Assembly (NCBI GenBank): GCA_018398765.1
Contig: JAHBMJ010005514.1
Coordinates: forward strand, 1 to 24,578
Direction of reading: 5' to 3'
Length of the DNA: 24,578 nt
Source: Chromera velia
Taxonomy: Eukaryota > Sar > Chromeraceae
Positions 1 to 9,236 of the stretch are shown piece after piece; the stretch's first letter is position 1; each line of letters opens with the position of its first letter. The position numbers were made by a program, and so were the translations under genes. The notes under the pieces were generated by a model. It did not search any database, was not told the DNA's origin, and saw nothing but the letters and a program-made list of their open reading frames with translations.

Positions 1-26
1 ACACACACACACACATTCACACACAC

Positions 27-59
<33 letters not shown>

Positions 60-75
60 TGCACACACATACACG

Positions 76-131
<56 letters not shown>
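1..131. repeat. compound (CA)n/(GA)n microsatellite
   Basis: The window opens with an interrupted CA tract that changes to a pure GA tract at about 107-131. The same CA-then-GA compound structure recurs at 16475-16544 and 22762-22819. No coding potential is claimed; Val/Cys-rich readings through it are translations of the repeat. Confidence 0.95.
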
Positions 132-325
132 CCACATGCATTCCCAAGTAGTCGCCCCGTTCTGTTTGATCTGTAGTGGGTGGGTTTTCGAGACAGCAGG
201 TTTTTCTGGGGATCCAAAACGATTGGTTCATTGATTGTTTGCCCACAGGTAGCTGTAACAGTGTTTGCCTAGCTGCCTCCTGCCTCTTTAATTAACTGTC
301 TCCCTCTGCACCTCCATCCATGCAG

Positions 326-1601
326 CCCTGGGGTGTTCCAGACTCCCGTCTCAAGTGTGAGGGGTCGCAGATCTTCTCCATCATCATCAGTTCGAGAAAA
401 GAGGGCAGCAGGGAAAAAAAGGAAAGAAGGGGAGAGAGAGGCCTCCCCTCCATGTTCCCCTCCCGGCCTATGGACCCCCCCTGGTCCCCCCAAGTCACGT
501 CGTCGTGAGGCTGCTGCTGCTGGTGTCTCCTCCTCTTCGTCTTTCTTCCGTTCGCCTGTAGCCTCGAACGAGGCTGGTGTTCTTCCTGAGCAGAAGGAGG
601 AAGAGGGAGGGGGGGGGGCAGGTGCGTCCTCCTCTTCAGGAGTTCTCGGAAAGCGAAAGCGGGGAGAGGAGGACGATGGAGAGGAGGAACGAGAGGGGAC
701 TGAAGAAGAGGAAGGGGGCGGATGGCGAGAATCTGCCCTGAAAGGAGTGGGGATGGGATTAGCTCGGTCACCTCCTGCTGTTCCCTTTCTGAGAGAAGAA
801 ACTGGGGAGGAGGGGGAGGGGGAGGGGGAGGGAAGGGGGGAAGAGAAACTGAATGGAGGGGAAGACGGGGATGAAATGATGCCTCTCGCAGAGACACAAA
901 GAGAAAGTGAGGGACATGATCACAGCCTCTCTCTTGTTCCCCCGTCTTCATCCTCCTCCTCTAGTTCTTCTGCACACCCCTTGCCAATGGCTCTGCAGAG
1001 GCAGAGAGACCTCGAAGAAGAGGCAGGAGGAGATAGAGAAGCAACTTCTTCTTGCCCTTTGTTGTCTTCTTTTCCTTCTTCCCATTTTCCTACTGGGGAC
1101 ACAGTGACAACAATCTGGGGTGACGGAAAGGTGGGGGGATGCGCAGATGGTTTTCCTGTTGGAGGAGGGGGGGGAGACGGAGACCCATCTTCCTCTTCCT
1201 CATCTTCTGCGTCTGCTTCTTCTTCTTCTTCCTTTTCACAGAAGAAGACACAAAATGGAAGAGCAGACGACCAGAGTGGAAAGAGGGAAAGGGAACAGAG
1301 CTCAGATGTTTTCCGAATTACCCAACACAGCTTGGTTACGGCGGCTGCGGCTGCTCAGAACCCCAACCACCGCCTTGGGGCTCTCCGTTCCCCTCTCCGC
1401 CCTTTTTGTGCAACTTCCTCCAACGGCATCCCCCCCCATGCACCGTCTCCGTCTCCCCCAAATGTTCCTGACCTCGAGGGGAACTGCGACAGTGACAAAG
1501 ACAAAGAAGGTCCCCCCAGTCCATCTGCCCTCAGTCGGACAAACAGAAGCCCTTCAGGCTCCCCCCCCCAGAAGAGAGTTCGGTTCTCTGTCTTTTGTGA
1601 G
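326..1601 (+). CDS. acidic/Ser-rich nuclear-type protein, exon (5' part of gene not resolved)
   Basis: This is an internal or second exon. The frame is open but has no ATG, and it begins at a good acceptor: a pyrimidine-rich tract with a TTAATTAAC branch-like site, then CATGCAG at 319-325. Base 326 is a third codon position. The encoded about 425 residues are low complexity: basic patches resembling nuclear localisation signals (GKRKRG), poly-Ser, and Glu/Gly/Asp runs. Just before the exon end is KRVRF (1572-1586), the shape of an RVxF protein-phosphatase-1 docking motif. I place the donor at GAG|GTCAGC (1601/1602), phase 0, which matches the next exon; reading on would hit TGA at 1611. A possible first exon is 136-179 (ATG, donor GTGGGT, phase 2, compatible), but this is weak. 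No family is recognised; the nuclear role is inferred from composition only. Confidence 0.65.
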
Positions 1602-2166
1602 GTCAGCCAGTGAGGTCATTCAATCGACCCGCCTATTGGCCTGCCTGCCTGCGAATTGATTGATCATCTGTCCGCATCCCCATACACAGACAGACAGACA
1701 GATGTCTCTCTTCGTGTGTATGCACTGTGGTTTTGTGGTTTTGTGCTTCTGAGGTGCATCATTCTAGAGCAATTGTTTGTGGCTGTGCGTGTGTATGTGT
1801 GTGTGCGTGTGTGTGTATCGCTTTCTTTGTCAACGTGTCCTCTCATCTGATCGAAACTCTCAATGAACAAAAGAACCGGACAGCATTTGCCTCTCGCACA
1901 AGCAGCCTGTGCTGTCTCTTTCCATCTGAAATTCTCTTGAGACAGCTCTACTAAACGCAGTAGCCTCGTTTGATTCCCAAAGACGAAGGATGGATATGAA
2001 TGAGACATGGACCTTTCAGCAGATAATCGTGGGGCCCTCTCAGATGATGGCGCCATGGTGTGTGTGAGTGAGTGAGTGAACAGACAGACAGAAGTGCATG
2101 ACGTGTAGCTGGAGGCTTCTTACACGGTTTCCTTCTGCCCCCTCCTTCTCTCTCTTCCCCATTCAG
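1602..2166 (+). other. intron of the + strand acidic-protein gene
   Basis: The 565-nt phase-0 intron runs from GTCAGC to a strong polypyrimidine tract ending CCCCATTCAG. It contains a (GT)n tract near 1785-1818 and short CAGACAGA runs. This acceptor (TTCAG) is the only one in the window that lacks the GCAG ending. Confidence 0.6.
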
Positions 2167-2988
2167 GTCGTTCCAGCGCCCACCCGACAGGCAGACGAGG
2201 AGGAGGACGAAGAGGCAGAAGAGGAAAGTGAGGGAGAGGAGGTGGATGAGGACGAAGACGAGGAGGATGAGGAAGATGAGGACGAGGAGGAAGAAAACGA
2301 TGAGGAAGACGATGACGAGGATGAGGAGGGGGGGGACGGGTATGGAGGTGGGGAAGAGGACCGGGAAGAAGAAGAGGAAGGGGAAGACGATGAAATGGGG
2401 GACAACGGTGAAGATGAAGAGAAGGACGAACAGGAGGGGGGTGAGTCCGAGATGGAAGAAGAAGGAGGGGAAGAAACGCATTCTGCAGGGAAGTGTGACG
2501 AGAAAATGATGGAAGAGGGAAGAGAGAGCGACGGCGGGAATGGCTGTGTGACTGAAATCGGACAAGCCCGAAGCGCTTTTGCTTCTGTTCCTTCATCCTT
2601 CAGGAGTTCTTTCACTTCACCCCACCGTGACCGAAGAGAACGAGGTCCTTCTCTTTCCAGAAAGCGGCAGAAGACTTCCGATCTTTCTTCCTCTTCTCGC
2701 CTGTCTACACACAGTGTGCCTTCCACTGCCTCATCCTTCTCTCCTTCTCCCTCTCTTCACAGCATCCACTCGCCCCGAGTTTGTACAGCACACCCTTCCC
2801 GTCCCGGCTCTGTCAACAGAAAGCAAAACACAAAAGCAAAAGCCGCTCAGAAAGATCTTCCGAGGTCTCTGCCGCAACCTGGCTCCGTTGGTGTGGGAAG
2901 AACAAGAAGCGATATCATGCCCCCCTCACCCTCAGATTTGTGCCCGCGTAGGGCCACTTCACCGCGGGCCCACTGGTTGCCTTTTTGA
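2167..2988 (+). CDS. acidic/Ser-rich nuclear-type protein, 3' terminal exon
   Basis: This exon follows the acceptor in phase 0 and codes for 273 residues before TGA. The first about 120 residues are almost wholly Glu/Asp with some Gly and Met (an extreme polyanionic tract). The rest is Ser/Pro/Arg-rich with basic clusters such as SRKRQKTS. A polyacidic block followed by basic serine-rich sequence is common in histone- or rRNA-associated nuclear proteins and in some chaperones, but no domain is recognisable. GC content drops sharply right after the stop, which supports this as the gene end. The gene is convergent with the large - strand chromatin gene. Confidence 0.7.
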   Translation, partial: VVPAPTRQADEEEDEEAEEESEGEEVDEDEDEEDEEDEDEEEENDEEDDDEDEEGGDGYGGGEEDREEEEEGEDDEMGDNGEDEEKDEQEGGESEMEEEGGEETHSAGKCDEKMMEEGRESDGGNGCVTEIGQARSAFASVPSSFRSSFTSPHRDRRERGPSLSRKRQKTSDLSSSSRLSTHSVPSTASSFSPSPSLHSIHSPRVCTAHPSRPGSVNRKQNTKAKAAQKDLPRSLPQPGSVGVGRTRSDIMPPSPSDLCPRRATSPRAHWLPF

Positions 2989-3780
2989 TTCGATTGAATG
3001 AGTCTTTCTGTAATAGATCGTGCATGCGGCCATCACATTGACGTATTTTGATCTCAAACTCTAAATTATTGTACAGAAGTGTTTCTATACTCAGAGATGT
3101 AAATACAATATCTAGTACAATATCTGTATGTCATAGGCTCATAGCATCATCATAAATTTTACCGTCTTACTATATGTTACATGTACTCCGCTGACGCCAA
3201 ACTATGAACTTTTTAGAACATAAATTAAAATAAATCTAAATACTTAAAAACGCTAGTCAAAATACCGTCATCTTTAACGTTTTTTTTGTCTTATAAAAAT
3301 ATTAGGAAATTAATATTATTAAATATTGTTAAACTTGATTATTGTTGATGACTCACTAGTTACTCACTAAAAAACATATTTTTGTTACATATTTATATTT
3401 TGGCATATATATTGAATACAATCAAACTAAAATTATCACACAAGTCTAGAAAGTATGGCAAGTCTAGAACTTTAGTTTTTAAGCTCTAAAACATCATATT
3501 TCTCAAGAAAAAAATGGTGAAATTTTTTTAGTGATCACTCACAAGTTACTCATTTTTTTTTTCCTAGTGATTTCACTCACTAATTTTACCCATATGTACT
3601 CATATTTTTTTTTAAGCTAATATTTTGATAAATTTAACAACTTTGAATGCTTTCAAATGTTTTAACAACATTGTTTGAGTTTAGAGCATTCTAATGCACT
3701 ACTTACTTTTCATAAACACTAAATATTTGATGAATTATGGGTGATGAACGTGTTGCTATATATATACAAGCATGCTGTCT
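2989..3780. other. AT-rich intergenic DNA, no gene seen
   Basis: There is an abrupt change to very AT-rich sequence with T and A tracts. The only recurring pattern is a short ACTCACT/CACTCAC motif (near 3351, 3363, 3536 and 3577) that reappears in the AT-rich DNA at 5316-5410. No open frame of note is present. It may be old transposon-derived DNA. Confidence 0.7.
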
Positions 3781-3794
3781 AAACCTGCCTGGGG

Positions 3795-3930
3795 TCTTGG
3801 GGTACCCCAAGCTCGCCGCAGGCGGCCCGTGAGGGCCGCCTGGGGCGTTCCCAAGTGCTTGAGCTCAAGGTGACATATAGCTGCCTGGGGCGAAGCCCCA
3901 GGCAGTCGTTGACAGCTGCCTGGGGTACAG
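3795..3930. repeat. cluster of perfect GC-rich palindromes (GCCTGGGG motif)
   Basis: Three perfect inverted repeats lie close together in otherwise AT-rich surroundings. They are CTTGGGGTACCCCAAG at 3795-3810; a 10-bp stem CAGGCGGCCC with GTGA loop at 3818-3841; and an 11-bp stem CTGCCTGGGGC with GAA loop at 3881-3905. The phrase GCCTGGGG also occurs at about 3786, 3837, 3883 and 3918. All stems are uninterrupted, which suggests recent spread or selection rather than chance. Confidence 0.85.
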
Positions 3931-4209
3931 AACTTCATGCCAAGCACGTCAACCTGCCTGTCAGTGCCAATCACGAAACCAGGCTTCAACCAACTGATTA
4001 TGCAATTACAATGAAGTTGTCCGTGCATGTAAGAGAGTAGCACAAGCTAGTGGAACGACCAGAAACGACCAGAAACAACTAAGCATCCACTTAATGACAC
4101 ACCGTCTCTACACTTGTGTGAAAGGAAGAAAGACTTACCCGTCGCAGCCCTAAGACGATGACACCAGGGAATCACTGGCAGGTCATCGAAGCGGGGAGAC
4201 GGAGCGGGA

Positions 4210-4494
4210 CACAAAGCCACAGAGCGACCGACGAAGCAAGCACAAAGCCACAAAGCAACCGACGGAGCAGGCACAATGCCACAGAGCGACCGACGAAACA
4301 TGCGCAAGCACAAAGCATCACAAAGCACCACAAAGCCACAAAGCAACCAACGGAGCAGGCACAAAGCCACAGAGCGACCGACGAAGCAAGCACAAAGCCA
4401 CAAAGCGACCGACGGAGCAGGCACAAAGCCACAAAGCGACCGACGGAGCAAATACAGGGCAACCCACGGAGCAGGCACAAAGCCACAAGCGCCG
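4210..4494. repeat. 31-bp minisatellite, about nine copies
   Basis: A tandem repeat with period 31 bp has units beginning CACAAAGCCAC at 4210, 4241, 4272, 4309, 4329, 4360, 4391 and 4422, with degenerate or truncated units at 4453 and 4476. Two unit types are visible, ending CGACGAAGCAAG and CGACGGAGCAGG, partly alternating. One unit has an insertion near 4295-4308 and one interval is shortened to 20 bp. Open frames on both strands (for example a Cys/Leu/Val-rich - strand frame, 4047-4532) follow from the repeat and are not called as genes. Confidence 0.9.
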
Positions 4495-5112
4495 ATTCTG
4501 CATAGAATGTCATAAACGAGGACAAAAGCCAAAGAGAAGAAGAAGGTATCATGGGCTTTCAGAAAAGAAGTGGATAGACCGTCATCGGGCGAATCTTGAA
4601 GTCAAGACATGTGGAGATGCAAATGAGACGCAACTGTTGCTTGAAATTTCGCTGAGCTCGACTGACAAAAGTGAAAAGCGAACCGTAAAGCAACAAGCAT
4701 TTGCGATCAACGTACTGACAAGTAGTTCATCCATTCATTTTAGAAGACTGGTGGGCTATGTGGCTGAACGGTGTAGCCTGAACCTACTCTGCACACAGGT
4801 CACTTCATGACATCTCCCAGCATGCGTTGACTGACCTTTCGAGGTCCAAGAACTCAGACAAGTCCGTGCTGGTTGAGTGGGTCGTCCCCAAAGCTCCATG
4901 ACACAACAAATTGAAGGGCTAACATTGTAGAAAGGCGTTCAGTAACACATTCTTCAATAGTTGTATCGAAGAGATGAAGTGAGCCAACATGAGGCGACAA
5001 TGAAGCTCGACTTGAAAAGCAGGCGCCGTAGAGAGCTGCATTGCGATAAGCCTTAATTTGCACGAATTAACCTTTTCTGCATGGCATGCATGCGTTCGCG
5101 TTACGTAAAATG
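4495..5112. other. unassigned intermediate-GC segment
   Basis: This stretch lies between the minisatellite and the repeats at 5113-5193. It has moderate GC and several short open frames on the - strand (for example 4854-5063). None shows a recognisable domain, splice structure or conserved motif. It may be the body of a non-autonomous element whose GC island starts near 3780. Confidence 0.4.
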
Positions 5113-5193
5113 GAGCCGGTTGGGGATGCGCTGTGTGCATGTGCGCTCGGGCCCGCCCATGGCCGCGCAACCGGCTCGGGCCCGCCCATAGCC
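5113..5193. repeat. GC-rich direct and inverted repeat pair
   Basis: Two 20-bp direct repeats (GCTCGGGCCCGCCCATGGCC at 5145-5164, and 5174-5193 with one mismatch) are interleaved with a 10-bp inverted repeat, GAGCCGGTTG at 5113-5122 and CAACCGGCTC at 5168-5177. The GC island ends here; DNA becomes AT-rich within about 20 bases. Confidence 0.8.
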
Positions 5194-5209
5194 AAACTCT
5201 TTTTATGTC

Positions 5210-6163
5210 GCTCATATGACACCAATTTTTAGATAATAAAATGTAGTGTTGTTTCTAGATGCTCGATGCAAAGCTTATTTGACACTAAAGCTTGTAAAAA
5301 GGACAAAAAAAATTTTTTTATATCACTCACAATTTAATCATATTTTATCACTAAAAAAACCCTTAAGTAAAAAGTAGTGACTGAAATATTTTGGGTCATT
5401 CACTAAAAAATCTTTTGTCCAATATTTTTTTTAAAGTTATTATAGAGTGATTCCGTGTTCAAATACGTGTTCTCCGTGTAAATACGAGTCACCAGAGCCA
5501 CTTTTGGACCCCCTCTGCTTTATAGATCACAAAAAAATATTAGTCATATTTTACCAATATTTAGTCAATACTTTTAAAATATTACCATATTTACTCATAT
5601 TTACTCATATTTACTAATATTTTTATAGGGTGTTTCTCAGCTCTCACCTAAACACTAGCCTAAACATCTTTCAATGATGTTCATTATATTTTTATGAGTG
5701 TAAAAAAGACTATATATACTATGGTCTATACTACTGCCACGGGTCAAAATTGTTAAACTCTTCAATATATCTATCCATACCCATAACCGAAGACAAAATT
5801 TTGGCTATATCCAAACTTTTAGATGTATTTGGATATATTGAGAACTATGTTAGGTGAAGCTTTCTTCGGTTTGGATGGAAGCAGTTAAGTGTATGTGTTA
5901 AAGACTCAAACAGTTAGAGTAATAGAAAAAAATGTTGATAAAATTCAATAAGGTCATTATAAAGGGCCATGTATAGACAATCTGCTACAAAGTTGCCTAA
6001 AAAGTGATAATGTTGCCATTATGTTAGTAATTTTTGTGGGATGCAAACAATTTTTGAAGAATGAAACACACATTTTTTAAACATTTGTACTTCCGTTTAT
6101 AGTTGGATATATTTGGCTAAAACATATGACCGAAGGTCCAAACTTTGGCTAAATATATTGGCC
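5210..6163. other. AT-rich intergenic DNA, no gene seen
   Basis: The sequence is very AT-rich with long A/T tracts and many stops in all frames. An ATTTACTCAT-like decamer is repeated in tandem around 5585-5620, and the ATCACTCA/TTCACTAAAA motifs resemble those at 3351-3590. Phrases containing CCGAAG and TTTGGCTA(A)ATAT recur near 5790 and 6130, suggesting another eroded repeat, but I could not define its ends. Confidence 0.6.
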
Positions 6164-6677
6164 TACACTGTGCTCTTAGGAGTAACCAACTTAGTTTGGT
6201 TACCAAAGCGGCCGTTAGGCTACTTGGTAACTATTTTCATGGTCACAGTAATCCTGTAGAGTCATATTGATTACCGTTGTTTCAGTAACCAAAACAGTGG
6301 TAATCGTTCTTTTCAACAAAACAGTACTAAAGCTAGATAGATTTATTGTAAAGTTCTCTTATGTCTAGAAATATGTGTAAGTATGTGTAAGTTAAAGTCA
6401 AGTTCTTGATATTATATAATATTATAGAAACAATTTAGATAAAAAAAGTTTAAAAATAATCTTTTTTACGTCATACTGTACTTGTATATAGTTTTTGAAG
6501 ATGCGTTTCTCCTATATTAGATCTCGATGTAACATATTTATGGGCAGATACACCCAGATTACTGTGGTAGTAGTAATCTCCTCAGACCACCCTAATTACC
6601 AAGTTTTGGTTACTAATTTGATGGTAACCAAAAGCTTTCTGAGAAGGGCTGGTAGTTACTCCTAACAGTACAATGTA
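6164..6677. mobile_element. MITE-like element, copy 1 (514 bp)
   Basis: The left end (6164-6186) and the reverse complement of the right end (6655-6677) match at about 20 of 23 positions, both ending in the core TTAGGAGTAAC. The same core is at both ends of the copy at 9245-9771. Flanking 8-mers are TATTGGCC (6156-6163) and TATTGGTA (6678-6685), a 6/8 match consistent with a decayed 8-bp target duplication. Inside are repeated GGTTACC/GGTAACC motifs near both ends, an AT-rich core and no open frame. It is non-autonomous; the transposase source is unknown. Confidence 0.8.
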
Positions 6678-6713
6678 TATTGGTAATAATTGGCTAAACA
6701 CTTTAATAACTCT

Positions 6714-6935
6714 AGGCGCCGGCTAGAAAGAAAAAAAAAAGATCTCCTTAGATCGTCTACTTTTTTTTTTTAATTTTTTTTTTCTTTTTCAGTCAAACAA
6801 CTGTTGTTTAACTGTTGCACAAGTCTTGTTTGTGTGTTGCACAACTGTTGTTAAGTGTTGTTCAGGGTCAAAAAAAAAAAAAAAAAAGATCTCCGAGATC
6901 GTCTACTTTTTTTTTTTCCCTCTAGCTGGCACGGG
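6714..6935. repeat. paired A-tract/core/T-tract repeats
   Basis: Two units share the plan poly(A), GATCTCC, three bases or none, GATCGTCTAC, poly(T): 6729-6771 and 6870-6917. Between them a CAACTGTTGTT(T)AA phrase is present twice (about 6798 and 6842). The outer borders GCCGGCTAGA and TCTAGCTGGC are near inverted repeats, so the whole could be a small element of about 215 bp. Confidence 0.55.
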
Positions 6936-7589
6936 TAGGCTTACACCGTTAAACCACTCTTCATTTTACTTATCATCATCATCACACAGCCAGGAACGAG
7001 TGAGAACAGCCAACCGGATAGAGAAAATCAGTCAGGGGCGACTGGGAGCAGACAGACAGACAGAGAGAATCAGCCAGAGGCAAGCGAGAGCAGCCAGACA
7101 AACAGGAAGAAACAGACGGGGGCGAAAGGTAGAAGGCAGGAAGCCGAAGAGCATATACCCACTGCAATAACCACTCATACGCCTAACCAGATAGGAAGAG
7201 AGAACAACCTGATACACAAGATAGGTAGACAGGCAGCCGCCATTTCATCATCTTCAGCTTGCTTCCCCATTTCATCTTCCCCCTCCTCTCCCTCCCCCTC
7301 TTCCCCCTCCCCCTCCTCCTCCTACTCCTCCTCCTCCTCTTCCTCCTCCTCCCTCCATGCCTCTTCCTCCTCATCCTCCTCCTCCTCATCCTCTTCCTCC
7401 TCCCCCTCCTCCCTCCACTCGTACCCCCCTTCAGCTTGCCCACCAGCCCCACCCCTTGGCGATTCGCATCGCACAGCATTGTCTTCCTCAGCCGCCTTCG
7501 CGTCGGCCCAAAATGGAAGCGATTGGTTTTTCACAGCGGACAGATGGAGTGCAGGGGTAACAGCCGGAACGGAGAAGAAAAAGCAATAA
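6936..7589. other. low-complexity leader of the retroelement remnant, with (CCT)n tract
   Basis: Purine-rich CAGACAGA-like sequence (6990-7130) is followed by an almost pure pyrimidine tract of CTC/TCC/TCA triplets at 7265-7437. The retroelement frame can be followed back to about 7440 but gives only low-complexity residues and a TAA at 7587, so I do not call coding here. Poly-Ser (+) and poly-Glu (-) readings are artefacts of the tract. Confidence 0.55.
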
Positions 7590-9080
7590 CAGCAGGAGCC
7601 CGATCCCCCCCAGAGATACTGGTACCAGCTCTGGTATGCGGATAACGCGTCCAATACCGGCTGCTTGCACCAGCTGCGAACATGGCTACGCGAGTTAGTC
7701 AAAAGGGGGCCTGCAGCAGGGTATGTAGTGGAGGTACACAAGTTGATCCTTACAGTGCTCCCGCAATTTATGTAGAAAGCCAAGAAGATTTTTGCAGAGT
7801 TCCCCGACCTGCAGATAGTAGAGGGGACGCGTCTCCTAGGGGGGCACGTAGGCACGGACACACACAGAGAGAAATAGGTGCAGGAGAAGGTGAAGGAGTG
7901 GGCTAGAAACGTGGAGAGAGTCACAACAGCAGCAGAATGTGCCCCACACGAAGCATACACAGCCTGTTCCAAATCCCTGCAACATGAATGGAAGTTTGTG
8001 GCGCGGGTAGTGCCAGGGGCGAGAGGACAGATGGGGTAGCTGGAAGGCATGATCAGAGACTGCTTTATCCCCGCCTTGATAAAAAGACGATGGAACGGAG
8101 GGCCCCCCATCCAGCACGATGTGTGGCTGAGAGACGTTGCCGCCCTCCCGGTCCGACTGTTAGGCCTAGGCATCCCCAAACCCACCGAAACAGCAGACAA
8201 GGACTACAAGACCTCAACCGCAGCCAGTAAAGCGATCACAGAGGCCATCCTTCGCAGAGAGGACATAGACGCAGACGAGCACGTGAAAAGGGGGCAGAAG
8301 GCACGGGCAGCCCACAAAAAAGCAGTAAAAGAAGCAGTAGAGAAGGAGTGGGAGAAGTTAGGCAGCCAGTCAGGGCAGGCAGCTAGTGAGGACTAGTATG
8401 AGGAAGTCAGGCAGTCAAAAAAAAAGAGGTAGTCAGGATGGCTGACGGCCACCCCCCTGAAGGAACACGGAATGAATCTTAGCCTAGACAAATTCCGGGA
8501 TGCGATGACAATCCGATATCAGGGGAGGGTAGAGGGGGAGAAGAGCAAATGTGAGGGATATGGGGGAAGGTGGAGTCTATAACACGCCCTTAACTGCCCA
8601 GTAGGGGGATTGCCCATGCTGCGACATGACGAAGTCAACCGCACATAGGCGAGTCTAGCAGTGGAAGCATACTTCATAGGAGCAGTTCATGCAAAAGAGC
8701 CGATCATTAGGGAGGAAGGGGAGGTGCAGGGATGTCTGGCGCTAAGGGGGGACTGTCAAGTCCGGGGGGCCTATGTTCCACAGAGGCTGGCAATTTTCGA
8801 TACCAGGGTGATAAACCCATACACCGCCTCGAGGAAGAAGGTGACCTGGACTCAAGCCCTCAAAGCAGCAGCAGAAGAAAAGAAGAGGAAACATGGGCAG
8901 GCAAGTGCGGACAGAGGGTACGACTTCACCCCACTCGTGAGTGCAGTCGACAGGACGATGGAGGGGGAGGCTAAGATGTTCTTGAAGAGGATAACACGTG
9001 AGCAAGACATGCGGCCGGATCTGAGCCTGACTGCAGATTGCCCACCTAAAAGCAGCAAGCGCATGTATTCGGGGGACTAG
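7590..9080 (+). pseudogene. decayed retroelement ORF: reverse transcriptase C-terminal half plus downstream domain
   Basis: One frame (codons starting at positions divisible by 3) can be read from about 7590 to the stop at 9078. It contains, in order: a reverse-transcriptase active-site box as YADN (7635-7646; family form YADD); the following GP..GY.VE segment; RLLGGHVG; a thumb-like LPVRLLGLGIPKP; then HALNCPVGGLPMLRHDE preceded by one or two Cys (zinc-finger-like); and a C-terminal block with IFDTRV, EEKKRK and FTPLVSAV. I know this order from RT-bearing elements of protists and marine invertebrates, probably non-LTR; the exact clade is uncertain. Internal stops are TAG at 7773, 7875, 8037, 8394, 8430 and 8646, and TAA at 8580, with no frameshift, so it is inactive. 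The 5' half with fingers/palm motifs is absent or unrecognisable. A MITE lies just downstream. Confidence 0.85.
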
Positions 9081-9236
9081 AGGAGTGCAGGGGGAGGGCT
9101 AGGAGGAAGGAGGAGTAGACAGTGTGCTGGTCATAACTGAGGGATAGGAAGTACTTAGCAAATGCTGAAGAACGCATTCGGAAGGAGGACCGTCAAGTAT
9201 GAGGTCGCATGAGAGAGAGAGCTAGCAGCGAGAGCA

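Noticed and set aside
292-951. 219-codon - strand proline-rich frame
   Set aside because: It is the shadow of the purine-rich + strand exon; the Pro/Leu/Ser content mirrors Gly/Glu codons.
4047-4532. Cys/Leu-rich - strand open frame over the minisatellite
   Set aside because: It is made of the 31-bp repeat read in rotating frames and has no independent coding signal.
4854-5063. 69-codon - strand frame that looks somewhat protein-like
   Set aside because: It has no match to a known family, no splice context and many stops on either side; it is left unassigned.
7322-8200. 292-codon - strand open frame with poly-Glu end
   Set aside because: It is antisense to the RT remnant, whose + strand motifs are specific, and the Glu tail is only the reverse of the (CCT)n tract.
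7590-9080. Idea that UAG/UAA are sense (Gln) codons in this genome
   Set aside because: The nearly 3,000-codon - strand gene uses only CAA/CAG for its many Gln codons and has no in-frame TAA/TAG, so the host code is not of the ciliate UAR type. Decay or deamination explains the stops better.
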